The notes beneath the pieces are model-generated. The model ran no database searches. It was given only the letters and a program-made list of their open reading frames with translations, and was not told where the DNA came from. A stretch of 64,000 nucleotides of DNA from contig CAWHYL010000006.1 in assembly GCA_963833655.1 (NCBI GenBank), forward strand, positions 124,001 to 188,000, read 5' to 3'. The DNA comes from 3-1-20CM-4-69-9 sp963833655 (lineage in GTDB: Bacteria; Actinomycetota; Thermoleophilia; Gaiellales; Gaiellaceae). Position numbers and translations under genes: made by a program. Positions 15,779-24,080 of the stretch are shown one piece after another; within the stretch, counting starts at the first letter, position 1, and the number at the start of each line of letters is the position of its first letter.

Positions 15779-17473
15779 CTAGTGCAGCGCTTGCGTGACC
15801 GCCATCGGGCCGGCGAAGTACCTCCGGCGCGTGTCGCGGGCGCTGCGGTCGTGCGGGTCGAAGTAGGGCGCCAGCCAGGAGTCGTCGTCGACCAGGAACT
15901 GCGGCGTCCAGTCCTCCGGGATCCCGGCCTTCTTCCTCTCCATGAAGATCTTCACCGACTCGCGAAAGGCGTAGTGCGTGTACAGCCGGAGGTACTCGCC
16001 GAAATAGACGTCGGCGATTCGCGTGTCGCCGCGGATGACGATCACGTTCTCGTCGTTCGTGTAGGTGCTTGCCTTGCTGAAGTTCGCGCTGCCGGTGACG
16101 ACGACCGGGCGGCGCCCGAGCGGGTCGACGAGCATGAACTTCGTGTGCACCCAGTACACGTGCACGTCGGGATCGATCTGCTGGAGCTCCGCGAGCCACC
16201 GGTCGAAGCTGTTCGTGACGATCCGGTTCCCGACCGCGACGACGACGTTCCGGCGGTTGCGCAGCTGCTGGATGGCGCGCGTCTCCTCCGCCTTGGTCTT
16301 CGGATTCCCCCACTCCTTCTCCATCAGCGCCATGCGCAGGACGTCGTCGTCCTTCGCGTAGACGTCGCGGAACTTCGGGTGCATGCCGAACGCGAAGGTC
16401 ATGAAGAGGCCCTGCTTCGCGCTCGCCGCGATGTCCGCATACCACTGCAGCGCGTCGAGCTCGCCGCCCCGCGGCGAGAAGACAGCAGTCGTCGGCGCGT
16501 TCCACGGGTGCGGCGGCGCCGGGGTTGCCTCCTCGTTCGCGCTGCGGTAGGCGGCGGCAACCGGCGGATCGGCAGCGAGCCGGTCCCAGTCATCGCGGAA
16601 CGCCTGCGCAATGGCCGTGTCCTCGACGATATGGCCGACGTTGGCGTGGCCGAAGATGCCGTTCTCGGTCAGGTTCGTCGATCCCGTCCAGACGGCTTTC
16701 GGCGTCCCGTGCTCGCTCAGCACGAAGAACTTGTCGTGCATCAGCTTGCCGTGAGCACGGCCGCGGCAGAGCGCTTTGAGCTTCGAAGACGCGATCGCGG
16801 CTTCGTTCTCCGGGCCCGGCCCCATGTCGTCGAAGATGACGTGCACCTCGGCGCCGCGCTGACGCGCTGCCCGGACGGCTGCGAGCGCCGCGGGCCATTG
16901 AAACTCGTAGCAGGCGCCGTGCACCTCCCAGCCGGCGCCGGCGCGGCCGAGGAACGCGACGAACGCTTCGAGCAGGCCGCGCGAGAGCCACTCGTACGCG
17001 CCGGGCCCGGCGACGTTCGGCGGCTCGTTCTGGAACCGCCGCGCATACTCCTGCGTCGCAACGGAGCCGCGGTTGAAGAACGCGGAGTGCACGACGCCGA
17101 CTTCCGGCTCGGTCGAGATCTCCACGTCGACGCTCATGCGCTGCTCGAGGTCGGCCGGGTCGCCGTAGAGCGCGACGACGGAGTACGTATACGTCGTGCC
17201 AGGCTTGGCGCTGTAGTCCGCCCACTGGAAGCCCTGGATCGGCTGGCGCAACGTCGAGAAGCGCTCGCCCGGCGCCGCGTGCGGCTCCGTCTGCTCGAAC
17301 GTCTTCAGCCCTTGCAGCCAGATCGTGTCGCCCTCGCTGTGGTCGAAGCGTTTGAAGGCGAACCCGCGGAAGCCGGGCCGCTTGCCGGGCGTCAGGTCGA
17401 GGCCGAAGAAGACGACGTGCGTCCCGGCGACGACGTTGACGGTGAGACCGGCGTGCCTCGCGCGGCGGCGCAC
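15779..17473 (-). CDS. Phospholipase D-like (HKD) domain protein
   Basis: A 564-residue protein with two HKD motifs, HGKLMHDKFFVLSEHG...GSTNLTENG and VHTKFMLVDPLG...GSANFSKAS, so a single chain forms the two-fold PLD active site. The N-terminal 120 residues resemble a fibronectin-like beta domain (YSAKPGTTYTYSVVALYGDP). PLD-fold enzymes cleave phosphodiesters in lipids or nucleic acids; the substrate here is unknown. No signal peptide is obvious. The GTG at 17473 overlaps by one base the TAG of the upstream DUF1361 gene, which fixes the start much better than the long upstream frame. Confidence 0.82.
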   Translation of the reverse strand: MRRRARHAGLTVNVVAGTHVVFFGLDLTPGKRPGFRGFAFKRFDHSEGDTIWLQGLKTFEQTEPHAAPGERFSTLRQPIQGFQWADYSAKPGTTYTYSVVALYGDPADLEQRMSVDVEISTEPEVGVVHSAFFNRGSVATQEYARRFQNEPPNVAGPGAYEWLSRGLLEAFVAFLGRAGAGWEVHGACYEFQWPAALAAVRAARQRGAEVHVIFDDMGPGPENEAAIASSKLKALCRGRAHGKLMHDKFFVLSEHGTPKAVWTGSTNLTENGIFGHANVGHIVEDTAIAQAFRDDWDRLAADPPVAAAYRSANEEATPAPPHPWNAPTTAVFSPRGGELDALQWYADIAASAKQGLFMTFAFGMHPKFRDVYAKDDDVLRMALMEKEWGNPKTKAEETRAIQQLRNRRNVVVAVGNRIVTNSFDRWLAELQQIDPDVHVYWVHTKFMLVDPLGRRPVVVTGSANFSKASTYTNDENVIVIRGDTRIADVYFGEYLRLYTHYAFRESVKIFMERKKAGIPEDWTPQFLVDDDSWLAPYFDPHDRSARDTRRRYFAGPMAVTQALH

Positions 17474-18147
17474 TAACGCTCGACGTCGAGCTCGCGCCCG
17501 ACGACGGCGAAGTTGTAGAGCAGGACGTACGCGAAGCCGAGCGCGAGCGTGAAGAGCACGGTGACGCCGATCGCCTCGCTGTAGGTGAACGGGTCGCGCG
17601 CGACTGCGTGCACGATGCGCGGCAGCAGGCTCGGATGCTCGACCGCGTCCCAGCTGTTGAGGCGAAGGACGCGTCCCAGGTAAATGCCGACCGACCCGAG
17701 TGCGAGCGCGACTCCGGCGAAGACCCAGCCGCTGGCAACGCCGCGCCACTGGCGCATCACGGTCTGCATCAGGAAGAGCGAGGCGAACCCGAGCAGCAGC
17801 CCCGTCCAGGCGAACGCCGAGACGGTCACGGCGTCGTACCAGTAGGGAGCTTCCGGGCGCTGCTGCAGGTGCACGAAGTCGGTGACGATGTATGGCGCGT
17901 TCGGGAAGAACAGCAGCCAGAGCGCACCGACGACGAGCACGGCGAGCCCGGCGCCGTGCCGGCGCCAGCGGTCGTAGACGACGACGGCGAGGACGAACGG
18001 GATCCACGCGAGGAACAGGTTCCAGATCAGGCCCATGTACTCGGTGCTCCCGCTGCGGGCGTAGCGCACGAGCACGAGCGCGACACAGAAGAGCGACACG
18101 GCGACGAGACCCAGAACCGTCACGAGACGCCGCCTGCTGGCGTTCAT
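17473..18147 (-). CDS. DUF1361 membrane protein
   Basis: The 224-residue protein has about six or seven hydrophobic helices and the DUF1361 signature LLFFPNAPYIVTDFVHL. The function of this family is unknown. The ATG at 18147 overlaps the stop of the upstream VOC gene (ATGA), and its own stop overlaps the PLD gene start, so VOC, DUF1361 and PLD form one translationally coupled unit. Confidence 0.85.
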   Translation of the reverse strand: MNASRRRLVTVLGLVAVSLFCVALVLVRYARSGSTEYMGLIWNLFLAWIPFVLAVVVYDRWRRHGAGLAVLVVGALWLLFFPNAPYIVTDFVHLQQRPEAPYWYDAVTVSAFAWTGLLLGFASLFLMQTVMRQWRGVASGWVFAGVALALGSVGIYLGRVLRLNSWDAVEHPSLLPRIVHAVARDPFTYSEAIGVTVLFTLALGFAYVLLYNFAVVGRELDVER

Positions 18148-18602
18148 GCTTCGGCGAGCAGCTGCTGCAGGTCGAGCGGCGCGGTGTACATCTCCGCCGG
18201 CCATTGCTCGCGCGGCCGGTCGCGGTAGAGCTCGATGCCGTTCTCGTCCGGGTCGTGGAGGTAGATCGCCTCGCTGACGCCGTGGTCGCTCGCGCCGGTC
18301 AGCGACACCCCGGCGTCGACGACCGCCTGGACCGCCTGCGCCAGCGTCTTCCGGTCCGGGTAGCGAATCGCCACGTGGTACAGCCCCGTCGTCCCGCGGG
18401 GCGGCGGCGGGCCGCCCTTCGACTCCCAGGTGTTCAGCCCGATGTGATGGTGGTAGCCGCCGGCCGACAGGAACGCCGCCTGGTCGCCGTAGCGGTGCTG
18501 CTCCTCGAAGCCGAGGACGTCACGGTAGAACGCGACTGCGCGGTCGAGGTCGCTCACCTTCAGGTGCACGTGGCCGATGTCGGCCCGGGGATCGATCGTC
18601 AT
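18144..18602 (-). CDS. VOC protein, catechol-2,3-dioxygenase-like (CatE type)
   Basis: A 152-residue protein with GHVHLKVSDLDRAVAFYRDV, YHHHIGLNTWESKG, GLYHVAIRYPDR and DPDENGIELYRDRP, matching bacillar CatE-type extradiol-dioxygenase-like VOC proteins with His/His/Glu metal ligands. The physiological substrate is unknown. Its first 83 bases overlap, in another frame, the 3' end of the O-antigen-ligase-like gene, a long overlap for this genome. Confidence 0.85.
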   Translation of the reverse strand: MTIDPRADIGHVHLKVSDLDRAVAFYRDVLGFEEQHRYGDQAAFLSAGGYHHHIGLNTWESKGGPPPPRGTTGLYHVAIRYPDRKTLAQAVQAVVDAGVSLTGASDHGVSEAIYLHDPDENGIELYRDRPREQWPAEMYTAPLDLQQLLAEA

Positions 18603-20001
18603 CGACCGTCAACGCTACCGCGGCGAGCCCGATTCCGGCTAGCGCCCAGATGCAGTAGCCCATCCACGGGTCGCCGATGACATCCGTCTGGACTGCGAGA
18701 ACGAGGGTTGCGCCGAACGCCGCGGCGATCGCCGCGGCCCGCCGCACGACGAGCCCGCCGAAGATGCCGAGGTTCCAGGCGATCCAGAGCAGCGCGCCCA
18801 GCAGGCCGGTCTCGGCGCCGAGCTCGGTGTAGTTCGACTCGCCGGCGCGAATGGGCGTGCCGGTGCGCGACGCGGTCTGGCCGGCGTTGCCGAGCCCGTA
18901 CCCCTGCGGGTGGTGCACCACCGTGCGCGCCCCTTCGCGCAGGCTGATCCAGTGGCTGTGGATCGACGGCTCGTTGATGCTGCCGGCGTTGCCCGTGGCG
19001 CCCGGGTGCGCCTTCGCGATGTTGTGCTGGAGGACGAGATCCTGTTTCGTCCACTTCCCCTCCGGTGCGACGTGCGGGAACGCATGCACCCACGCGACGC
19101 TGACGGCGAGCGTCGCAACGGCAGCGGCGACTGGCCACCACTCGCGCTGCACGTAGGCGAGGACGACGAGCCCGGCCGCAAGCGCGAGCAGCGAGGACCG
19201 CGAAAACGTGAACAGCAGGGCGACGAAGATCAACGCGCAGAGCGGTACGAGCAACCGCAACCGCTGCCGGAGCACCGCCGAGACGAGCAGCGCGGTGACG
19301 AAGCAGTACGCGCTCGCGAGCGGCCCGAGGAAGAGCGAGACGAGCCGGCGCAGGAAGTGCACGTCGGAGCCGGTGTTGTAGATGAAGTTCTCCGGCAGGC
19401 CGCCCGTGCCCCTGTAGTCGTAGCCGAGCTGCTTGTGGAAGTAATCGACGACCGCCGAGCTCCGCCACCAGGAGATCGGCACGAGGAAGTCGTCGAGGAG
19501 ACCGACGAGCGCGATTGCGCCGGCGACACCGACGAGCGTCCAGGCAAGCGGGACGAGCTGGTCGCGCCGCAACAGGAGCGAGCGGCCCAGGAAGTACGCG
19601 CCGACGGGCACGAGGTCGTGCTTGAGCGCGAGCCCGACGGCCGAGCGGTCGGCGGAGCCGTCGAGCCACGACTGCGGTAACACCGCGTACACGCAGACGA
19701 CGACGGCGAACGCCGCGGCGAGCACGTCGACCGCGCGGACCGTGAAGGGGAGGCGCCGCGCCCGCAGCGCATCGAGGCCCACGCGCGCAAGCGCGACCGC
19801 GAGCAGGATCTCCTTCCAGGCCTGGAGGGCGGTCAGAGCGCCGCCGCGGACGCCGGCGCCGTATAGAGCTGCCATGACCGCGTTGTGTGCGGCCAGCCCG
19901 ACCAGCCAGGCGTACAGCGCCGCCACCGGCCTGCGCCAGACGACCACCGCACCGACGCACAGCAGGAGCCCGTAGATCGGCACAGCGATGGCCTCGGCCA
20001 T
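18520..20001 (-). CDS. O-antigen ligase/polymerase-like multispan membrane protein
   Basis: A protein of about 493 residues with 11-12 hydrophobic segments and a large periplasmic-type loop. FTFSRSSLLALAAGLVVL, the HSHWISLREGARTV / HHPQGYGLGN loop and ESNYTELGAETGLLGALLW are typical of Wzy_C (WaaL/Wzy-like) proteins, which polymerise or ligate surface polysaccharide. No glycosyltransferases are adjacent. The ATG at 20001 is preferred over upstream GTGs. The last 28 codons form an Arg/Pro-rich tail overlapping the VOC gene; a small deletion shifting the frame near 18610 could explain this. Confidence 0.8.
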   Translation of the reverse strand: MAEAIAVPIYGLLLCVGAVVVWRRPVAALYAWLVGLAAHNAVMAALYGAGVRGGALTALQAWKEILLAVALARVGLDALRARRLPFTVRAVDVLAAAFAVVVCVYAVLPQSWLDGSADRSAVGLALKHDLVPVGAYFLGRSLLLRRDQLVPLAWTLVGVAGAIALVGLLDDFLVPISWWRSSAVVDYFHKQLGYDYRGTGGLPENFIYNTGSDVHFLRRLVSLFLGPLASAYCFVTALLVSAVLRQRLRLLVPLCALIFVALLFTFSRSSLLALAAGLVVLAYVQREWWPVAAAVATLAVSVAWVHAFPHVAPEGKWTKQDLVLQHNIAKAHPGATGNAGSINEPSIHSHWISLREGARTVVHHPQGYGLGNAGQTASRTGTPIRAGESNYTELGAETGLLGALLWIAWNLGIFGGLVVRRAAAIAAAFGATLVLAVQTDVIGDPWMGYCIWALAGIGLAAVALTVDDDRSPGRHRPRAPEGERPRPRSRVLP

Positions 20002-20130
20002 CCGGCGAGCGTACTGGGGCGGCCACCCGGCGGGGGCGCCTGATGCCGCCCTCAGTTCCGGCAATGTGGGCGGTCATGTTGCCGCTCGGTAACGTGGATT
20101 GACTTTTTGACTTATGTACGACCTCTGCTC

Positions 20131-21465
20131 ATGATCCAGCCCAGCGTGTCGCAAGCCAGTTCCGCAGAGACGATCGGCGCGCGTCTCAAGCGCCTACGTC
20201 TGCAACGGGGCCTGTCTCAGCGCGACCTCTCGTCGCCCGGCGTGTCGTACGCCTACATCTCGCGGATCGAGGCCGGAGCCCGGACGCCGTCGGTCAAGGC
20301 GCTGAGGAAGCTGAGCCAGAAGCTCGGCGTCTCGGTGGAGTACCTGGAGACCGGCCGCGACATCCGGGACGTCGACGACCGCGAGCTGCGGCTGGCGGAC
20401 GCGGAGCTCGAGCTGCGGGTCGCGCAGAACACGGAGGAGGCCGAGAAGAAGCTCGAGGCGGTCCTCGACGAGGCGCTGAGCGCGGGCGACGTCGCCTCGG
20501 CGACGCGGGCGCAGCTCGTCCTCGGCCTCGTCGCTGCCCAGCGGGGGAACCATCTCGACGCGGTCGAGCGGCTCGAGGCCGTCCTCGAGAACGGTGGCGT
20601 CTCCGTCGACTCGCGTCCGGACGTCTACGCGACGCTCGGGCAGTCCTACGCGTTCCTCGGTGCGCCCGACCGGTCGGTCCGGCTCTTTCAGCGCTGTCTC
20701 GACGAGATCGGCGACGGGGCGGAGGACGCCGCTTCGCGCATCTGGTTTGCCACGCTCCTCAGCTCTGCGCTCACCGACAGCGGCGACTACGACGGCGCAC
20801 GTGACGTCATCCGCCGCGCGCTCGACGGGGCCGGCGTCGACACCGACCCCTACTCCCGGATGCGGCTCTACTGGTCGCGGGCGCGACTGGCCGGCATCGA
20901 GGGCCGTTCGGCCGAGGCGCTCGACAGCATCCGCAAGGCGATCGCGCTGCTCAAGGCGACCGACGATTCTCTTCATCTCGCGCGGGCCTACCTGATGAGC
21001 GCCGGCATCGAGGCGAACGAGGGCAATGCCGACGTCGCCGAGCGGCAGCTCGACGAGGCGGAGCGGCTGCTCGGCCCGTCATCGGAGCCGGTCGATCGTG
21101 CGATGTCGCTGATCGGGCGTTCGCGCGTCGCCGCCTTGAGGCTCGACGCAGAGGCCGCGGTCGCAAGCGCGCGCGCGGCGATCGACCTGCTCGGCAGCAC
21201 GCACGCCGGCGAGCAGGGCGCAGCCGTCTGGGCTTTCGCACGCGGGCTCGCGCTGCGAGGCGACCTCGACAACTCGGTCGACGCGTATCACCGCGCAATC
21301 GATCTGTTGAGCGTGCACGGGCAGCGGCACGAGGCCGGCCGCGCAGCGATCGAGCTCGCGGAACTGCTCCGGCAAGCGGGCCGCCGCGACGAGGCGGAGC
21401 CGATCCTCCGCCGGGCGTACGATCTCGGCGTGGACGCCGAGACTGCTTCAGCCCGGCAGCGTTGA
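20131..21465 (+). CDS. XRE-family HTH regulator with TPR-like repeats
   Basis: The 444-residue protein has an N-terminal lambda-repressor-type HTH (GARLKRLRLQRGLSQRDLSS, YISRIEAGARTPSVKALRKL) and about 330 residues of helical, TPR-like repeats. This is the layout of peptide- or ligand-sensing regulators of the PlcR/Rgg/AimR kind, but no small peptide gene follows. The ATG at 20131 is chosen over a TTG at 20107. The stop overlaps the TTG start of an AlkA-like glycosylase (TTGA), so the regulator heads a three-gene unit with repair-type genes. Confidence 0.85.
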   Translation: MIQPSVSQASSAETIGARLKRLRLQRGLSQRDLSSPGVSYAYISRIEAGARTPSVKALRKLSQKLGVSVEYLETGRDIRDVDDRELRLADAELELRVAQNTEEAEKKLEAVLDEALSAGDVASATRAQLVLGLVAAQRGNHLDAVERLEAVLENGGVSVDSRPDVYATLGQSYAFLGAPDRSVRLFQRCLDEIGDGAEDAASRIWFATLLSSALTDSGDYDGARDVIRRALDGAGVDTDPYSRMRLYWSRARLAGIEGRSAEALDSIRKAIALLKATDDSLHLARAYLMSAGIEANEGNADVAERQLDEAERLLGPSSEPVDRAMSLIGRSRVAALRLDAEAAVASARAAIDLLGSTHAGEQGAAVWAFARGLALRGDLDNSVDAYHRAIDLLSVHGQRHEAGRAAIELAELLRQAGRRDEAEPILRRAYDLGVDAETASARQR

Positions 21466-22349
21466 CGCTCGAGCGGGTCGTTCGTCCCGCCGGTCCGTTC
21501 TCGCTCGCGCAGTCACTGCGCCATGCAAGCGACGCGACGCGCTACCAGCGGGACGGGACGCTGACGACGACATTGCGCGTGGGCGATCGCGTCGAGCTCG
21601 GCGCCGTCTCGCAGCTGGTCGACGGGCGCGTCGTGCTGCGGGCTGAGAGCGAGGAGGGTTTCGAGCAGCTCCGGTTCGTCGTGCCGATCGACGCCGACCA
21701 CACCGCGTTCCTTCGGCGCTTCGCGCGCGACCCGCTCATCGGCGAGGCGACGCGCGCGTTTCAAGGGATGCGCCAGCTCCGCCTGCCGACGGTGGCGCAG
21801 TCGTTGCTCCGCGCGTTCTGCGGACAGCTCATCGACTCACACCATGCGCGCGAGCTCGAGGTACGGATCCTGCGCGCGCTTTGCCCGCGCGTCGGCGACA
21901 CGACTCTGCGCGAGCCGCCGACGTCGTCGACGTTCGCGCGCCTTGCGCCTGCGCAGCTCCGCCGGCTCGGGCTGCACGCGCGGCGCGGCGCCGCGCTCGT
22001 GCGGATCTGCCGGACGATCGACGTCCAGCGGCTGCATGCGCTTCCGACCGAGGAGGCGGCGGCGTACATCGAGCGCGAGCGCGGGCTCGGACCGTGGTCG
22101 GCGGGCGTGATCTGCATGGAAGGGCTCGGCCGGTACGACCGCGGGCTCGTCGGCGACCTCGGGCTGATCAAGCTGATGTCGCGGCTGCGCGGCCGCTGGG
22201 TCGAGGGTCACGAGACGGCCGAGCTGCTCGCCCCGTACGGCGAGTGGGCGGGGCTCGCGAGCGTGTACCTGATCGCAGCGTTCGCGCGCGGCCTGATCAC
22301 CTTGCCGGCCGCGCGGCCCGTCCGCTTTCCGCGGCCGGCGTACGCATGA
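21462..22349 (+). CDS. AlkA-like DNA-3-methyladenine glycosylase (HhH-GPD)
   Basis: The 295-residue protein has an AlkA-type N-terminal domain and a helix-hairpin-helix-GPD region: FCGQLIDSHHARELEVRIL, then IERERGLGPWSAGVICMEGL, then LVGDLGLIKLM, whose aspartate occupies the catalytic position. It should excise alkylated bases as the first step of base excision repair. TTG start overlapping the XRE gene stop; its own stop overlaps the macrodomain ATG. Confidence 0.85.
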   Translation: MTLERVVRPAGPFSLAQSLRHASDATRYQRDGTLTTTLRVGDRVELGAVSQLVDGRVVLRAESEEGFEQLRFVVPIDADHTAFLRRFARDPLIGEATRAFQGMRQLRLPTVAQSLLRAFCGQLIDSHHARELEVRILRALCPRVGDTTLREPPTSSTFARLAPAQLRRLGLHARRGAALVRICRTIDVQRLHALPTEEAAAYIERERGLGPWSAGVICMEGLGRYDRGLVGDLGLIKLMSRLRGRWVEGHETAELLAPYGEWAGLASVYLIAAFARGLITLPAARPVRFPRPAYA

Positions 22350-22846
22350 TCGAGGTCGTTCTCGGCGACCTGACGCAGCAGGACGTCGACGCGATCGTCA
22401 ACGCTGCGAACCCGACGCTGCTCGGCGGCGGCGGCGTTGACGGCGCGATCCACCGTGCGGGCGGCCCGTCGATCCTCGAGGAGTGCCGGACGCTGGGCGG
22501 GTGCGAGCCCGGCGATGCAAAGGCGACCGGCGGGGGCGACCTTCCGGCGCGGTACGTCTTCCACGCGGTCGGCCCGATCTGGCACGGCGGCGACGAAGGC
22601 GAGGCGGAGCTGCTGGCGTCGGTGCACCGGCGCGCGATCGAGCTCGCCGCCGAGCACGGCTGCCGGTCGCTCGCCTTCCCGGCGATCTCGACCGGCGCGT
22701 ACGGCTATCCGGTGCAGCTCGCAGCTCCGGTCGCCGTCGCCGCGACAGCGGAAGCCCTCGCCGCGCACCCGAGCGTGGAGCTCGCCCGCTTCGTCTTTCG
22801 CGATGACGCGACGCTCGCCCCGTACCGCGCCGCCCTCAGCAAGTAA
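22346..22846 (+). CDS. Macrodomain protein (ADP-ribose-binding/deacylase type)
   Basis: A 166-residue MacroD-type macrodomain: VVLGDLTQQDVDAIVNAANP, LLGGGGVDGAIHRAGGP, and AFPAISTGAYGYP are the ADP-ribose-binding loops of O-acetyl-ADP-ribose deacetylases and mono-ADP-ribosyl hydrolases. Coupled by ATGA overlap to the AlkA-like gene, it might remove ADP-ribose from repair intermediates or proteins; that link is inference. Its TAA lies inside a 23-base palindrome. Confidence 0.9.
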   Translation: MIEVVLGDLTQQDVDAIVNAANPTLLGGGGVDGAIHRAGGPSILEECRTLGGCEPGDAKATGGGDLPARYVFHAVGPIWHGGDEGEAELLASVHRRAIELAAEHGCRSLAFPAISTGAYGYPVQLAAPVAVAATAEALAAHPSVELARFVFRDDATLAPYRAALSK

Positions 22847-22861
22847 CACAGTGTTACTTGC
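22839..22861. promoter_or_regulatory. 23-base palindrome, copy 1 of a duplicated operator-like site
   Basis: GCAAGTAACAC-A-GTGTTACTTGC is a perfect 11-base inverted repeat. It contains the stop codon of the macrodomain gene and lies 13 bases beyond the stop of the small minus-strand gene 22874-23173. The same core recurs at 23219-23240 on the other side of that gene, and a half-site GTGTTAC at 22871-22877 overlaps the gene's stop codon. Confidence 0.75.
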
Positions 22862-22873
22862 GTGTTCGGGGTG

Positions 22874-23173
22874 TTACCGACGCAGCCTGGGAACGCCAAC
22901 ACCGGAGATGTGATCGAGGAAGGCATCCGGCGGGCGGGCGCGGAAGACGATGTCGAGGAGGACCTCCGTCGTCGTTGGCCCGCGGTCGCGTTTGAGCGCA
23001 CGCAGCTCGTGCACGAGCTCGCGCACACGCTGGTAGCTCGGCCGGCGGAGACCGAGCCGCTCGGCGTGCTCGCCGAGGCGGCGGTTGATCTCCGCGATCG
23101 GCACATCCGGATCGTCGAGCGACACCAGCGCCTCGAGGAGAGCCGGCGCGATCCGAGGCGCGAAGAACGTCAA
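22874..23173 (-). CDS. Small helical protein of unknown function, candidate DNA-binding
   Basis: A 99-residue protein, mostly helical: APALLEALVSLDDPDVPIAE, NRRLGEHAERLGLRRPSYQR, VRELVHELRALKRD and a variable tail. The middle resembles a compact helix-turn-helix (LRRPSYQRVRELVHELR). It starts with TTG at 23173. It is bracketed by two copies of a GTAACAC-N-GTGTTAC palindrome, the second located between it and divergent proC. It may be an autoregulator binding these sites. I know no characterised family. Confidence 0.65.
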   Translation of the reverse strand: MTFFAPRIAPALLEALVSLDDPDVPIAEINRRLGEHAERLGLRRPSYQRVRELVHELRALKRDRGPTTTEVLLDIVFRARPPDAFLDHISGVGVPRLRR

Positions 23174-23218
23174 CTGACGAACTGTCGCGAGCTCGGGCGC
23201 GCAACTCCGTCACGAAAT

Positions 23219-23240
23219 GCAAGTAACACTGTGTTACTTG
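23219..23240. promoter_or_regulatory. Palindrome copy 2, operator-like site between divergent genes
   Basis: GCAAGTAACAC-T-GTGTTACTTG repeats the core of the site at 22839-22861 with only the central base changed. It lies 19 bases before the ATG of proC and 46 bases before the TTG of the divergent small gene. A TACACT -10-like hexamer follows at 23245-23250, so a bound protein would cover the -35 region of proC. Confidence 0.75.
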
Positions 23241-23258
23241 TCCGTACACTGCGGTGCC

Positions 23259-24080
23259 ATGGCGGGCAACCGCAGGATCGCGATCCTCGGCGCCGGAAAG
23301 ATCGGCGAGTCGCTGCTGGCGGGGCTGCTCAGCTCCGGGTGGCGGAAGCCCGCCGACATCGTCGCCACCGGCCGGCGCGAGGAGCGGCTCGCGGAGCTGA
23401 AAGAGCGCCACGGCGTCGAGGGAACGCTGGACAACGCGGCCGCCGTCGGCGGCGCGGGCTTGATCGTGATCGCCGTCAAGCCGCAGGACTTCGACGTCCT
23501 GCTAGGCGAGGTCGGCGGGCTGATCACGCCGGAGCAGACGGTGCTCTCCGTCGCCGCCGCGATCCCGACGTCGCAGATCGAGGCACGGCTCGTGAACGGC
23601 GTCCCGGTCGTCCGGGCGATGCCGAACGCACCGGCGCTCGTGCACGAGGGAATCGCGGGCCTGTGCGCCGGCGCGCACGCAGGCGACGAGCACCTCGACC
23701 TCGCAGAGGAGGTGCTCTCGCACCTCGGCGCGGTCGCGCGCGTGCCGGAGACGTACATGGACGCGGTCACCGCGGTCTCCGGCTCCGGCCCCGCGTACTT
23801 CGCGCTCCTCGCTGAGGCGATGATCGAAGCCGGCATCCTGCTCGGGCTCGGGCGCGAGACGTCGACGCAGCTCGTCGTCCAGACGATGCTCGGGACGGCG
23901 AAGCTCCTGCGCGACGAGGGGATGCACCCTGTCGAGCTCCGGGAGGCCGTGACCTCACCCGGCGGGACGACGATTCGCGCGATCCGCGAACTGGAACAGG
24001 CAGGTGTGCGCGCAGCCTTCCTCAACGCGATCCAAGCGGCGATGGAGCGGAGCCGAGAGCTCGCCGCGGGCGAGCAGTGA
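23259..24080 (+). CDS. proC: Pyrroline-5-carboxylate reductase
   Basis: A 273-residue enzyme of the last step of proline synthesis, reducing pyrroline-5-carboxylate with NAD(P)H. The nucleotide-binding GAGKIGESLLAGLL is at the N terminus; VRAMPNAPALV and the C-terminal signature (VSGSGPAYFALLAEAMIEAG, TSPGGTTIRAIRELEQAGVR) are intact. Length matches the family. The ATG at 23259 follows the operator palindrome. Its TGA overlaps the GTG of pgl (GTGA), so proline synthesis and pentose phosphate flux are co-transcribed. Confidence 0.95.
   Translation: MAGNRRIAILGAGKIGESLLAGLLSSGWRKPADIVATGRREERLAELKERHGVEGTLDNAAAVGGAGLIVIAVKPQDFDVLLGEVGGLITPEQTVLSVAAAIPTSQIEARLVNGVPVVRAMPNAPALVHEGIAGLCAGAHAGDEHLDLAEEVLSHLGAVARVPETYMDAVTAVSGSGPAYFALLAEAMIEAGILLGLGRETSTQLVVQTMLGTAKLLRDEGMHPVELREAVTSPGGTTIRAIRELEQAGVRAAFLNAIQAAMERSRELAAGEQ

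Noticed and set aside
15536..17476. Long plus-strand open frame opposite the PLD and korA genes
   Set aside because: Antisense shadow created by high GC; its translation is Arg/Val/Glu-rich with no domain, while the minus frames hold clear PLD and KorA motifs.
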